Positions 1 to 5,890 of a DNA stretch of 10,939 nucleotides are shown one piece after another (the stretch's first letter is position 1; the number at the start of each line of letters is the position of its first letter). The stretch is from Frankiaceae bacterium (GTDB lineage: Bacteria; Actinomycetota; Actinomycetes; JAFAQI01). A program made the translations under genes and the position numbers. The notes under the pieces were generated by a model, which was not told the origin of the DNA, made no database searches, and worked only from the letters and a program-made list of their open reading frames with translations. Location of the stretch: contig JAVEEH010000027.1 of NCBI GenBank assembly GCA_030840545.1, positions 1 to 10,939 of the forward strand, read 5' to 3'.

Positions 1-614
1 TCGAAGTGTCCGTCCTTCGCGGCGGCCACCGCGCGTTCGTGCGAGCGCAGCGCATAGGCGTCCGACTCGGCCCTGGTGATGCCGTCGAGTGCGGCCACCT
101 CCTCCGCCGTCTCGCCCATCGGCATCGAGGCAAGGCCGCCGTCGATGTCGCCGTCGGTGAAACGCGGGTTGGTGAAACGCCAGCCGAGGGCTGTGTCCGA
201 CACCTCGCCGGGGCGTGCCCACGGGGTGCCCGGCTTGGCCATCACCCAGGGGGAACGGGTCATCGACTCGACGCCACCGGCGATCACGATGTCGGCCTCA
301 CCCGAGCGGACCGACTGGGCGGCCGACACGATGGCCTGCAGCCCGGACGCGCACAGCCGGTTGACTGTGAAGCCCGGGGTGCTGTCGGGGAGACCGGCCA
401 GCAGCGCGGCCATCCGGGCGACGTTGCGGTTGTCCTCGCCGGACTGGTTGGCGGCCCCGAGAACCACCTCGTCGATCGCATCGGCCGGCACCCCGGCGCG
501 CGCCACTGCTTCGCGGACGACGAGCGCCGCGAGGTCATCCGGCCGGACACCGGCCAGGACGCCGCCGTAGCGGCCGATCGGCGTCCGCACGCCACCGACG
601 AGAAAGGCATTCAT
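1..614 (-). CDS. Thiolase (acetyl-CoA C-acyltransferase), PcaF/PaaJ-like, partial
   Basis: This is the N-terminal part (about 204 residues) of a thiolase, reading leftward from an ATG at 614-612 and leaving the window without a stop. The protein begins MNAFLVGGVRTPIGRYGG. It carries the block ANQSGEDNRNVARMA and then NRLCASG, where Cys88 is the nucleophile that becomes acylated. GGVESMTRSPWVMAKP and a GWRFTNP segment follow. These last features and the GEDNRNVARMA block resemble 3-oxoadipyl-CoA thiolases (PcaF/PaaJ) more than generic FadA enzymes, so release of acetyl-CoA and succinyl-CoA from 3-oxoadipyl-CoA is possible. A general beta-ketothiolase cannot be excluded without the C-terminal half, which holds the second catalytic Cys and the His. 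The gene starts 35 bp after ispF on the same strand, so co-transcription is plausible although the functions are unrelated. Confidence 0.93.
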   Translation of the reverse strand, partial: MNAFLVGGVRTPIGRYGGVLAGVRPDDLAALVVREAVARAGVPADAIDEVVLGAANQSGEDNRNVARMAALLAGLPDSTPGFTVNRLCASGLQAIVSAAQSVRSGEADIVIAGGVESMTRSPWVMAKPGTPWARPGEVSDTALGWRFTNPRFTDGDIDGGLASMPMGETAEEVAALDGITRAESDAYALRSHERAVAAAKDGHF

Positions 615-649
615 GCGGTCGATTCTGCTGCACCTGCCAACACCGACGG

Positions 650-1138
650 TCAGCGGCGCACGACGAGCACGGTGGCGATGGCCGCGATGCCTTCACCGCG
701 CCCGGTCAGCCCGAGCCCGTCGGTGCTCGTGGCCGAGACGGACACCGGAGCGCCGATGGCTGCCGTCATGGCGGCCTCCGCCTCGAGGCGACGCGGAGCA
801 AACCGCGGCCGTTCCAGGACGACCTGCACCGATACGTTGCCGACCGCCCAGCCGGCCGCACCGAGGCGACGGACGGTCTCGGTCAGCAAGGTCGCTCCGG
901 CGGCGCCGGCCCACTGCGTCTCGTCGGTGCCGAACTGCGCGCCGAGGTCACCCAGCCCGGCGGCGGACAGCAACGCATCGCAGACGGCGTGTGCTGCCAC
1001 GTCACCGTCGGAATGACCGGTCAGACCGGCGCCGCCATCCCAGCGAAGGCAGGCCAGCGCCAGCGGCCGGTCATCGGTGGCGAATGGATGCACGTCGACG
1101 CCGACCCCGACCCTCGGCAACGCATCCGGCGGGGTCAA
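650..1138 (-). CDS. ispF: 2-C-methyl-D-erythritol 2,4-cyclodiphosphate synthase
   Basis: IspF is a cytosolic trimeric enzyme of the MEP isoprenoid pathway. It cyclises CDP-methylerythritol 2-phosphate to the 2,4-cyclodiphosphate and releases CMP. The 162-residue length is normal. The zinc-site motif GVDVHPF gives Asp15 and His17, and GHSDGDVAAHA supplies the conserved HSDGD and the third ligand, His50. GDLGAQF follows, and near the C-terminus the signature STDGLGLTGRGEG is intact. The start is a TTG (1138-1136) whose last two bases lie in the TGA stop of the upstream PIN/TRAM gene (TTGA overlap), which suggests translational coupling. A second in-frame TTG at codon 7 is possible, but no ATG or GTG precedes the first motif in frame. 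IspD, which makes the precursor and often sits directly upstream in actinobacteria, is absent here. Confidence 0.96.
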   Translation of the reverse strand: MTPPDALPRVGVGVDVHPFATDDRPLALACLRWDGGAGLTGHSDGDVAAHAVCDALLSAAGLGDLGAQFGTDETQWAGAAGATLLTETVRRLGAAGWAVGNVSVQVVLERPRFAPRRLEAEAAMTAAIGAPVSVSATSTDGLGLTGRGEGIAAIATVLVVRR

Positions 1139-2286
1139 CCGCCGCTCGCTCGATGGACGGCGGTCGGGCCGTCCGCCACGCGCTCCGGCTGGTCGTCGGC
1201 CGGATGCGCGAACACCAGCCGTCCGTTGGCGGTCGTGACAACACTGGTGACCCGCACCAGCAGGTCGCGGCCGACATGGCTGCGGCCGCGTTCGACCACC
1301 ACCATGGTGCCGTCGTCGAGGTAGCCGACGCCCTGGCCGGGCTCGCGACCGGCCTTGATGAGCTGCACGGTCACGTCCTCACCGGCCACGACCGGCGGTC
1401 GAAGCGCGAGCGACAACGCATGCAGGTTGAGCACCCGCACACCGGCGATGGACGCTGCCTTGGCCAGGTTGGTGTCGAGCGTGAGCAGCGCGTAACCCTC
1501 GTCGAGGCACAGCCGCATCAGCTTGCCGTCGACCTCGGTCACCTCGGGGTGCTCGTCGGCAACGACGCTGATGTCCACGACCGGCTCGCGTTGAAGGGTC
1601 TGCAGCACCTCGAGCCCACGGCGCCCGCGCGAACGCCGCAACGGGTCAGCTGAGTCGGCGAGCGCCTGCAGCTCGTCGAGCACCGGTTGTGCGACGACCA
1701 CCCGCCCATGCATGAAGCCGGCCCGGACGACGTCGACGATGCGGCCGTCGATCGCGACGGAGGTGTCGAGGACCCGCGGCAGTGCGGCCGGCGCGGCATC
1801 CCGCGGGGCGACCCCGGTGCGGTTGCTGAACATGGCCAACATGCCGTCGCGCTTGGCCACCCCGACGCGGAACCCGAGATAGCCGAGGACCGCGACGACG
1901 ATGCCGAACAGCGGCATCGCGATGAGCGGGTCGGGCACGAAGAACAACGGCCACGCGATGCCGGCGCCGGTGACAACACCGCAGACGAGCCCCAGTGCAC
2001 CCGCGACAAGGGTGTCGGCCGACACCTCGCGCAACGCGACTTCGGTGCGGTCGGCGCTGGCCGCGATCGTCCGGCCGAAGATGCCGCCGACGACGTAGCC
2101 CAGCGCTGATCCGACGATGATCGCGACCGCGAGCCCGTTGAACGGGCCGAGCACGTTGGAGTGACCGCGATCGGTGAAGAACCGTGAGGTCTCGTAGCCG
2201 AGCCCGGCGAAGAAGACGACGGTGAACAGCCGCAGGATCTCGATGAGACCGCTCGGCGTCCGGCCCCGGGAGGGACGTGGCTTCAC
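1135..2286 (-). CDS. Membrane-anchored PIN/TRAM domain protein (YacL family)
   Basis: This 383-residue protein has an N-terminal membrane region followed by cytoplasmic PIN and TRAM domains, the architecture of the Bacillus YacL family. About four hydrophobic segments lie at roughly residues 14-34, 50-72, 92-113 and 120-143. The PIN domain begins at RVLDTSVAIDGR (Asp174, Asp180). It has LDELQ (Glu205), an EVDGKL acidic residue (Asp253) and LTLDTN (Asp271), a full set of metal-binding acids as in PIN ribonucleases. The TRAM-like nucleic-acid-binding segment covers about residues 298-360. I chose the GTG at 2286-2284 because GGGAGG lies six bases upstream; a TTG at 2307 would add seven residues but would place that ribosome binding site inside the gene. 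The gene lies 30 bp after carD and overlaps ispF. The RNA target is unknown. Confidence 0.92.
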   Translation of the reverse strand: MKPRPSRGRTPSGLIEILRLFTVVFFAGLGYETSRFFTDRGHSNVLGPFNGLAVAIIVGSALGYVVGGIFGRTIAASADRTEVALREVSADTLVAGALGLVCGVVTGAGIAWPLFFVPDPLIAMPLFGIVVAVLGYLGFRVGVAKRDGMLAMFSNRTGVAPRDAAPAALPRVLDTSVAIDGRIVDVVRAGFMHGRVVVAQPVLDELQALADSADPLRRSRGRRGLEVLQTLQREPVVDISVVADEHPEVTEVDGKLMRLCLDEGYALLTLDTNLAKAASIAGVRVLNLHALSLALRPPVVAGEDVTVQLIKAGREPGQGVGYLDDGTMVVVERGRSHVGRDLLVRVTSVVTTANGRLVFAHPADDQPERVADGPTAVHRASGG

Positions 2287-2316
2287 CGCCGACCTCCCGG
2301 CAGCCAAGAGATGGGC

Positions 2317-2799
2317 CTAGGAGGCCAGCACCTCGTCGAGGAGCACCTCGGCCTTGTCCTCGTTGGTACCTTCGGCGAGCGCGAGCTCGCTGACGAGGAT
2401 CTGCCGAGCCTTGGCCAGCATGCGCTTCTCGCCGGCGGACAGACCGCGCTCCCGGTCCCGGCGCCACAGGTCCCGAACGACTTCCGAGACCTTGTTGACG
2501 TCACCGGAGGCGATCTTCTCGACGTTGGCCTTGTAGCGACGCGACCAGTTCGTCGGCTCCTCGGTGTGCGGGGCCTTGAGGATCTCGAAAACGCGCTCCA
2601 AGCCGTCTTGTCCGACGACATCGCGGACGCCGACGTACTCAGCGTTGTCCGCGGGAACCCGGACCGTGAGATCACCCTGGGCGACCTTGAGGACGAGGTA
2701 CATCCGCTCTTCGCCCTTGATCACGCGGGTCTCGATGGCTTCAATCAGTGCAGCCCCGTGATGGGGGTAAACAACTGTCTCGCCGACCTCGAACGTCAT
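2317..2799 (-). CDS. carD: CarD family RNA polymerase-binding transcription regulator
   Basis: CarD binds the RNA polymerase beta subunit and the upstream edge of the transcription bubble. In mycobacteria it stabilises open complexes, especially at rRNA promoters, and is essential. The 160-residue protein matches the M. tuberculosis protein (162 residues) closely enough that known functional residues keep their numbers. Arg25 (ETRVIKG) and Arg47 (LTVRVP) are in the RNAP-interacting N-terminal domain, and Trp85 (TNWSRRYKAN) is the DNA-wedging residue. The start VGETVVYPHHGAALIE is typical of the CarD/TRCF-RID fold, and the C-terminal half is helical and charged. The ATG at 2799-2797 has GGAAGGG (2810-2816) ten bases upstream. 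It is the first gene of a leftward cluster with the PIN/TRAM gene and ispF and is divergent from the 3070 operon. Confidence 0.97.
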   Translation of the reverse strand: MTFEVGETVVYPHHGAALIEAIETRVIKGEERMYLVLKVAQGDLTVRVPADNAEYVGVRDVVGQDGLERVFEILKAPHTEEPTNWSRRYKANVEKIASGDVNKVSEVVRDLWRRDRERGLSAGEKRMLAKARQILVSELALAEGTNEDKAEVLLDEVLAS

Positions 2800-2809
2800 A
2801 CGATTTGAT

Positions 2810-2831
2810 CCCTTCCGCCGATCTCAGAGTA
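2810..2831 (-). promoter_or_regulatory. Possible carD promoter -10 element and ribosome binding site
   Basis: Reading leftward, TACTCT (2831-2826) fits the actinobacterial TANNNT -10 consensus and would start transcription near 2819, giving a leader of about 20 bases. GGAAGGG (2816-2810) lies ten bases before the carD ATG. I see no convincing -35 hexamer at 16-18 bases upstream. The -10 assignment is a guess from pattern; the ribosome binding site is stronger. Confidence 0.4.
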
Positions 2832-2925
2832 GCACGCAGTTGCCCTCGCCGGCGCGGATCCTCCGAACAAAAGCGCAGGTCAGGGCCTTGATTCCCCGAG
2901 ACGGACCCTTGACAACACTGCCGTC

Positions 2926-3017
2926 GTCGTGCCTCGCGCGCCAAAGATGTCGTGCCTCGCGCGCCAAGGACGTCGTGCCTCGCGCGCCGAAGATGCAGTG
3001 CGTCGCGCGCCGGAAAA
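2926..3017. repeat. About four 23-bp tandem repeats between carD and the 3070 operon
   Basis: Units begin at 2926, 2949, 2972 and 2995. The first three share the core GTCGTGCCTCGCGCGCC followed by a six-base AAAGAT, AAGGAC or GAAGAT tail. The fourth is diverged (GCAGTGCGTCGCGCGCC) and ends in GGAAAA. The period is exactly 23 bp, which is not a multiple of three, so the array is not a peptide repeat of an overlapping gene. It has no spacers, so it is not CRISPR. It fills part of the 270-bp divergent intergenic region (2800-3069). It may be an interspersed actinobacterial repeat element or a multi-site protein-binding region; the sequence does not decide. Confidence 0.85.
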
Positions 3018-3057
3018 GCGCGGTCAGGGGCGGGTAGTGCGAGCGCGGTCGGACGCG

Positions 3058-3063
3058 CATACT
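3058..3063 (+). promoter_or_regulatory. Possible -10 element for a leaderless transcript of the 3070 operon
   Basis: CATACT at 3058-3063 differs by one base from the TANNNT consensus. It ends six bases before the GTG at 3070, so transcription would begin at or beside the start codon. That fits the leaderless mRNAs common in actinobacteria and explains the lack of a usable ribosome binding site (GAGG at 3064-3067 is only two bases from the GTG). No clear -35 is visible. Confidence 0.35.
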
Positions 3064-3069
3064 GAGGCG

Positions 3070-3768
3070 GTGCCGGACGACGCGCGGTGGATCGAACCGG
3101 TCGTCGTGCCGGACGACCTGCGCGAGCTGGCGGCCGACGTCGAGGCCTACCACCGCGAACGCCGCAGCGCCGAGCGACGCCGGCGCCTCGAACGGCTGAC
3201 GGGAACCCGGGCGTGGCGACGAACAGCCGTCCCACTTGCTGTGGTGACGGGTGCGCTAGCGCTGGCCGGCATCGTGTTCGCAGTGCTCACGGTGGGCCAG
3301 CCGCGCCAGGCCGGTGGTCCGTCCGCGGCGCCCATCGCGACCGCTCCCGGGGCCGCGCTCGGACAACTCGGGGGGCTGCTTCCCGACGTCACCCTGTCGA
3401 CGTCGACCGGCCCCGTGTCGGTCCGTGACCTCCGTCCCGCGCTCGTCGCCCTCGTGCCGGCGCGCTGCCAGTGCACCGCGTTGATCGCCGAGCTCGCCGG
3501 CCAGGCAGACGAGGCGAGGGTCCAGCTCGTGGTCGTCGCGCCGATGGCCCAGGACGCCGAAGTCGCAGCTCTCGCGGGGCAGCTCCACGTCGGTCACGTG
3601 GTTGCCGCCTTCGACGCCGCGGGCGCGATGGCGTCGACCTACACCGCGGATGGCGTGACCGTGCTCGTCGTCGCGCGAGATGCAACGGTCAGCTATGTGC
3701 AGACCGCCGTCAGCCACGGTGTGCGTCTCGAGCTCCCCCTGCAGCGCATCGCGCAGCTGGGCGAATGA
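3070..3768 (+). CDS. Single-pass membrane thioredoxin-like protein with CXC motif
   Basis: The protein (232 residues from the GTG at 3070) has a charged cytoplasmic N-terminus including the helix DLRELAADVEAYHRERR, a basic stretch, and one membrane span at about residues 53-75. An Ala/Pro/Gly linker leads to an outer domain of about 135 residues. That domain reads LLPDVTLSTSTGPVSVRDL, then a strand and PARCQCTALIAELAG, then VQLVVVAPMAQD, AAFDAAGAMASTYTADGVTVLVVARD. This is the strand/helix order of TlpA/AhpC-type thioredoxin folds, but the active-site position holds Cys133-Gln-Cys135 (CXC) instead of CXXC. A role in extracytoplasmic thiol or copper-site handling is inferred from this and from the SCO1 gene downstream. 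In-frame codons back to 2929 lie in the tandem repeats and are unlikely to be translated. The stop overlaps the next start (ATGA). No specific family name is recognised. Confidence 0.8.
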   Translation: MPDDARWIEPVVVPDDLRELAADVEAYHRERRSAERRRRLERLTGTRAWRRTAVPLAVVTGALALAGIVFAVLTVGQPRQAGGPSAAPIATAPGAALGQLGGLLPDVTLSTSTGPVSVRDLRPALVALVPARCQCTALIAELAGQADEARVQLVVVAPMAQDAEVAALAGQLHVGHVVAAFDAAGAMASTYTADGVTVLVVARDATVSYVQTAVSHGVRLELPLQRIAQLGE

Positions 3769-4622
3769 CTTCGGCCCCTCCAGCCAGGGCACCAGCGCTA
3801 TCGGGACTCGTCCGCGCGACCCACGCCCTGCCGACGCTCGCCGTCACGGTCTTCTTCACCGCCACGGCGGTCGCGGCCGGGCTCGGCGCCGCCCGATGTG
3901 TGCTCCTGGCCGCCGCCGTGCTCGTGGGCCAGACCTCGATCGGTTGGGCCAACGACTACGTGGATGCACCACTCGACCGGGCCGCGCACCGCGGTGACAA
4001 GCCGGTCGCTGCGGGCGCAGTACGACGCGAGCTCGTCGGCCGGTGCGCGGCCGTGGCGCTGCTCGCCGACGTGCCGCTCTCACTCGCCCTGGGCTGGCGC
4101 CCAGGCGCGGCCCACCTGGTGGCGGTCGGGTCGGCGTGGCTCTATGACCTGCGGCTCAAGTGGACCTGGGCGAGCGTGCTGCCCTTCATCGTCTCCTTCG
4201 GCCTCGTGCCGGTCGTGGTGGCGACGGCCCTGCCGGGAGCGCCGCGGCCACAGCTGGCCCTCGTGGCAGCGGGTGCGGCCTGCGGGGTCGCGGCGCACTT
4301 CGCCAACACCCTCCCCGATGTCGCAGCCGATGCCGTCACGGGCGTCCGGGGGCTGCCGCAGCGAATCGGCCCGGCAGCCTCGACAGTGGTCGCCGCCCTG
4401 GCCATCGCCGCGGCGGCGGCCCTGCTAGTCATCGCCACCGATGCCGCCCCACTCGCTCTGGCTGCTGCTGCCACCGACGGCACCGCTGCAGTCGTCGTGA
4501 TCGGGTTGGCCGTCACCGACGGCCGGGAGCGAAAGCAGGCGTTCCGGCTCGTCATCGCGGCGGTGGCGGTGCTGGTGGCGGCATTCGTGGTCAGTGGTGG
4601 TGACCGGCTCACCAGCCGCTGA
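3765..4622 (+). CDS. UbiA family prenyltransferase
   Basis: This is a 285-residue integral membrane protein of the UbiA superfamily, which transfers a polyprenyl chain from its diphosphate to an acceptor. The first Asp-rich motif, NDYVDAPLDRAAHRGDKP (Asn63, Asp64, Asp67, Asp71), and the second, NTLPDVAADAVTG (Asp185, Asp189), are both intact, as is the conserved YDLRLK after the third span. About eight or nine hydrophobic segments are visible. The acceptor is unknown. The first motif does not look like the haem O synthase CtaB form or a typical MenA, so neither name is used. It starts with an ATG that overlaps the preceding stop (ATGA at 3765-3768) and lies 32 bp before the SCO1 gene, so it belongs to the same operon. 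Its product may serve a respiratory-chain or envelope lipid role, by inference. Confidence 0.9.
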   Translation: MTSAPPARAPALSGLVRATHALPTLAVTVFFTATAVAAGLGAARCVLLAAAVLVGQTSIGWANDYVDAPLDRAAHRGDKPVAAGAVRRELVGRCAAVALLADVPLSLALGWRPGAAHLVAVGSAWLYDLRLKWTWASVLPFIVSFGLVPVVVATALPGAPRPQLALVAAGAACGVAAHFANTLPDVAADAVTGVRGLPQRIGPAASTVVAALAIAAAAALLVIATDAAPLALAAAATDGTAAVVVIGLAVTDGRERKQAFRLVIAAVAVLVAAFVVSGGDRLTSR

Positions 4623-4654
4623 ACCGGCGTGCGGCGTCCTGCGAGGATGAGGAG

Positions 4655-5290
4655 GTGACCCGCCGCCTTGTCGTCGTCGTAGCGGCTCTGCTCGCAGCCA
4701 CGGCCTGCGGCGGCAGCTCGAACGGGCAGCCGGGCAGCGGCTCGGGTCAGACCCCGCTCGCGTTGCACGGCGCGATCCCGGATCAGAAAAGCCCGCGTCC
4801 GTCATTCACGTTGGTCGACACCGCCGGCCAGCCCTACGACTTCGCGGCCCGGACCCGGGGAAAGGTGACCTTCCTCTACTTCGGCTACACCCACTGCCCG
4901 GACGAATGCCCGACGTCGATGGCCGATGTGGCGGCCGCGTTGCGCCGGGTAGGCCCGTCGATCGCACAGCAGGTGTCGGTCGTCTTCGTCACGACCGACC
5001 CCTGGCGCGACAAGCGGCCGGTGCTGCGGCACTGGCTCGACCGGTTCAGCCCGACATTCACCGGTCTGACCGGCACGCCGGTGCAGATCGCCGGCGCCGA
5101 GACCGAGATGAACATGCCGATCTCACGGCGGGTGCCCGCCAAGAAGTCCTACGGCGCCGGTCGATACTCTGTCGACCACTTCGCGGCCGTGATGGTCTAC
5201 GGCAGCGACGACCGGCTGGCCACGCTCTATCCGTCCGGGGTCACGCCGGGGGACATCGCCGCCGACATTCCGCTGCTCGTCAAGGGGTGA
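4655..5290 (+). CDS. SCO1/SenC family copper chaperone lipoprotein
   Basis: SCO proteins are membrane-tethered thioredoxin-fold proteins that deliver copper to, or keep reduced, the CuA site of cytochrome c oxidase. This 211-residue protein starts MTRRLVVVVAALLAATACGG, a short lipoprotein signal with predicted lipidated Cys18. A Gly/Ser-rich linker then leads to the domain PRPSFTLVDTAGQPYDF. The copper motif FGYTHCPDECPTSM supplies Cys81 and Cys85 (CXXXC), and the distal ligand is His175 in YSVDHFAAVMVY. VVFVTTDPWRDK is the conserved central strand. All copper ligands are present, so it should be functional. The GTG at 4655 follows a GAGGA-type ribosome binding site at 4643-4647. It lies between the UbiA gene and the LpqE-like gene, and all appear to be one transcript. 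Confidence 0.95.
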   Translation: MTRRLVVVVAALLAATACGGSSNGQPGSGSGQTPLALHGAIPDQKSPRPSFTLVDTAGQPYDFAARTRGKVTFLYFGYTHCPDECPTSMADVAAALRRVGPSIAQQVSVVFVTTDPWRDKRPVLRHWLDRFSPTFTGLTGTPVQIAGAETEMNMPISRRVPAKKSYGAGRYSVDHFAAVMVYGSDDRLATLYPSGVTPGDIAADIPLLVKG

Positions 5291-5299
5291 CCGACCGCA

Positions 5300-5884
5300 G
5301 TGACTCCACCTCGATCGTTGCGCGCCAAAGGGCTAGGCGCAGTCCTCGCCGTCCTGCTCGGCGCGCCGCTGGCCGCCGGCTGCGGCGCCGGCAGGAACAA
5401 CGAGACGGATCACGAGGTGGCCACGCATCTCGCGACAGCCGATGCCGGCCCGATCGCCGTGCGGGGCGCGCGACTGGTGCCGACGGTCTCCACCAGCGGC
5501 ATCGACCCGACCCAGGGCTACCTGCTCGTGGTGCTGGTCAACAACGGCGGTCAGCCCGACGCGCTGTCCAACGCCACCGTGACCGGCGGCAGCGTCCAGC
5601 CGACCGGCGCCGACCCCACCGCTCTTGTCGTCCAGCCGTCTGAGTCCACCCGGATCGGCGACCCCGACCTGGGGGACTCGGGCACCGCGCTCGCTATCAG
5701 TGGTCTGCCCCAGCCCATGCAGATCGGCACCTCGATGCAGGTGACCCTGCAGTTCCGCAGTGGTGTGCACGCGACGCTGGACGTGCCCGTCATGTCGGCG
5801 AGCGGCGCCGGCACAACCGCGACCGCGGCACCGATCCAGACAACGGGCGGCTATCCGAGCCCGAGCACGACCGCCACTCCCTGA
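5300..5884 (+). CDS. LpqE-like putative lipoprotein, PCuAC-like fold
   Basis: This 194-residue exported protein starts 9 bp after the SCO1 gene. An N-terminal hydrophobic signal ends in PLAAGC, so Cys28 is the probable lipidated residue; the lipobox is imperfect because Ala, not Leu, is at -3. The mature part (IAVRGARLVP, YLLVVLVNNGGQPDALSNATV, ALVVQPSESTRIG, VTLQFRSGVHATLDVPVM) has the beta-sandwich pattern of mycobacterial LpqE and of PCuAC copper chaperones. The tail is a low-complexity Thr/Pro/Ala/Ser segment. The classical PCuAC ligand pattern (H-X10-M-X21-HXM) is not present, so copper binding is unsupported by residues and rests only on the SCO1 neighbour. In M. tuberculosis lpqE is divergent from carD, so this may be the positional homologue separated by three genes. 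It ends 6 bp before the convergent gpmA stop. Confidence 0.8.
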   Translation: MTPPRSLRAKGLGAVLAVLLGAPLAAGCGAGRNNETDHEVATHLATADAGPIAVRGARLVPTVSTSGIDPTQGYLLVVLVNNGGQPDALSNATVTGGSVQPTGADPTALVVQPSESTRIGDPDLGDSGTALAISGLPQPMQIGTSMQVTLQFRSGVHATLDVPVMSASGAGTTATAAPIQTTGGYPSPSTTATP

Positions 5885-5890
5885 CCGCCG

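Noticed and set aside
2926..3017. CRISPR-like array
   Set aside because: The 23-bp units are directly adjacent with no unique spacers, and no cas gene is present.
2929..3069. Upstream start for the thioredoxin-like gene within the tandem repeats
   Set aside because: The 23-bp period shifts frame each unit, the encoded sequence is repeat-derived, and the plausible protein begins at 3070.
3765..4622. Haem O synthase CtaB
   Set aside because: The SCO1 neighbour suggested it, but the first Asp motif (NDYVDAPLD) and its flanks do not match the CtaB form that I know.
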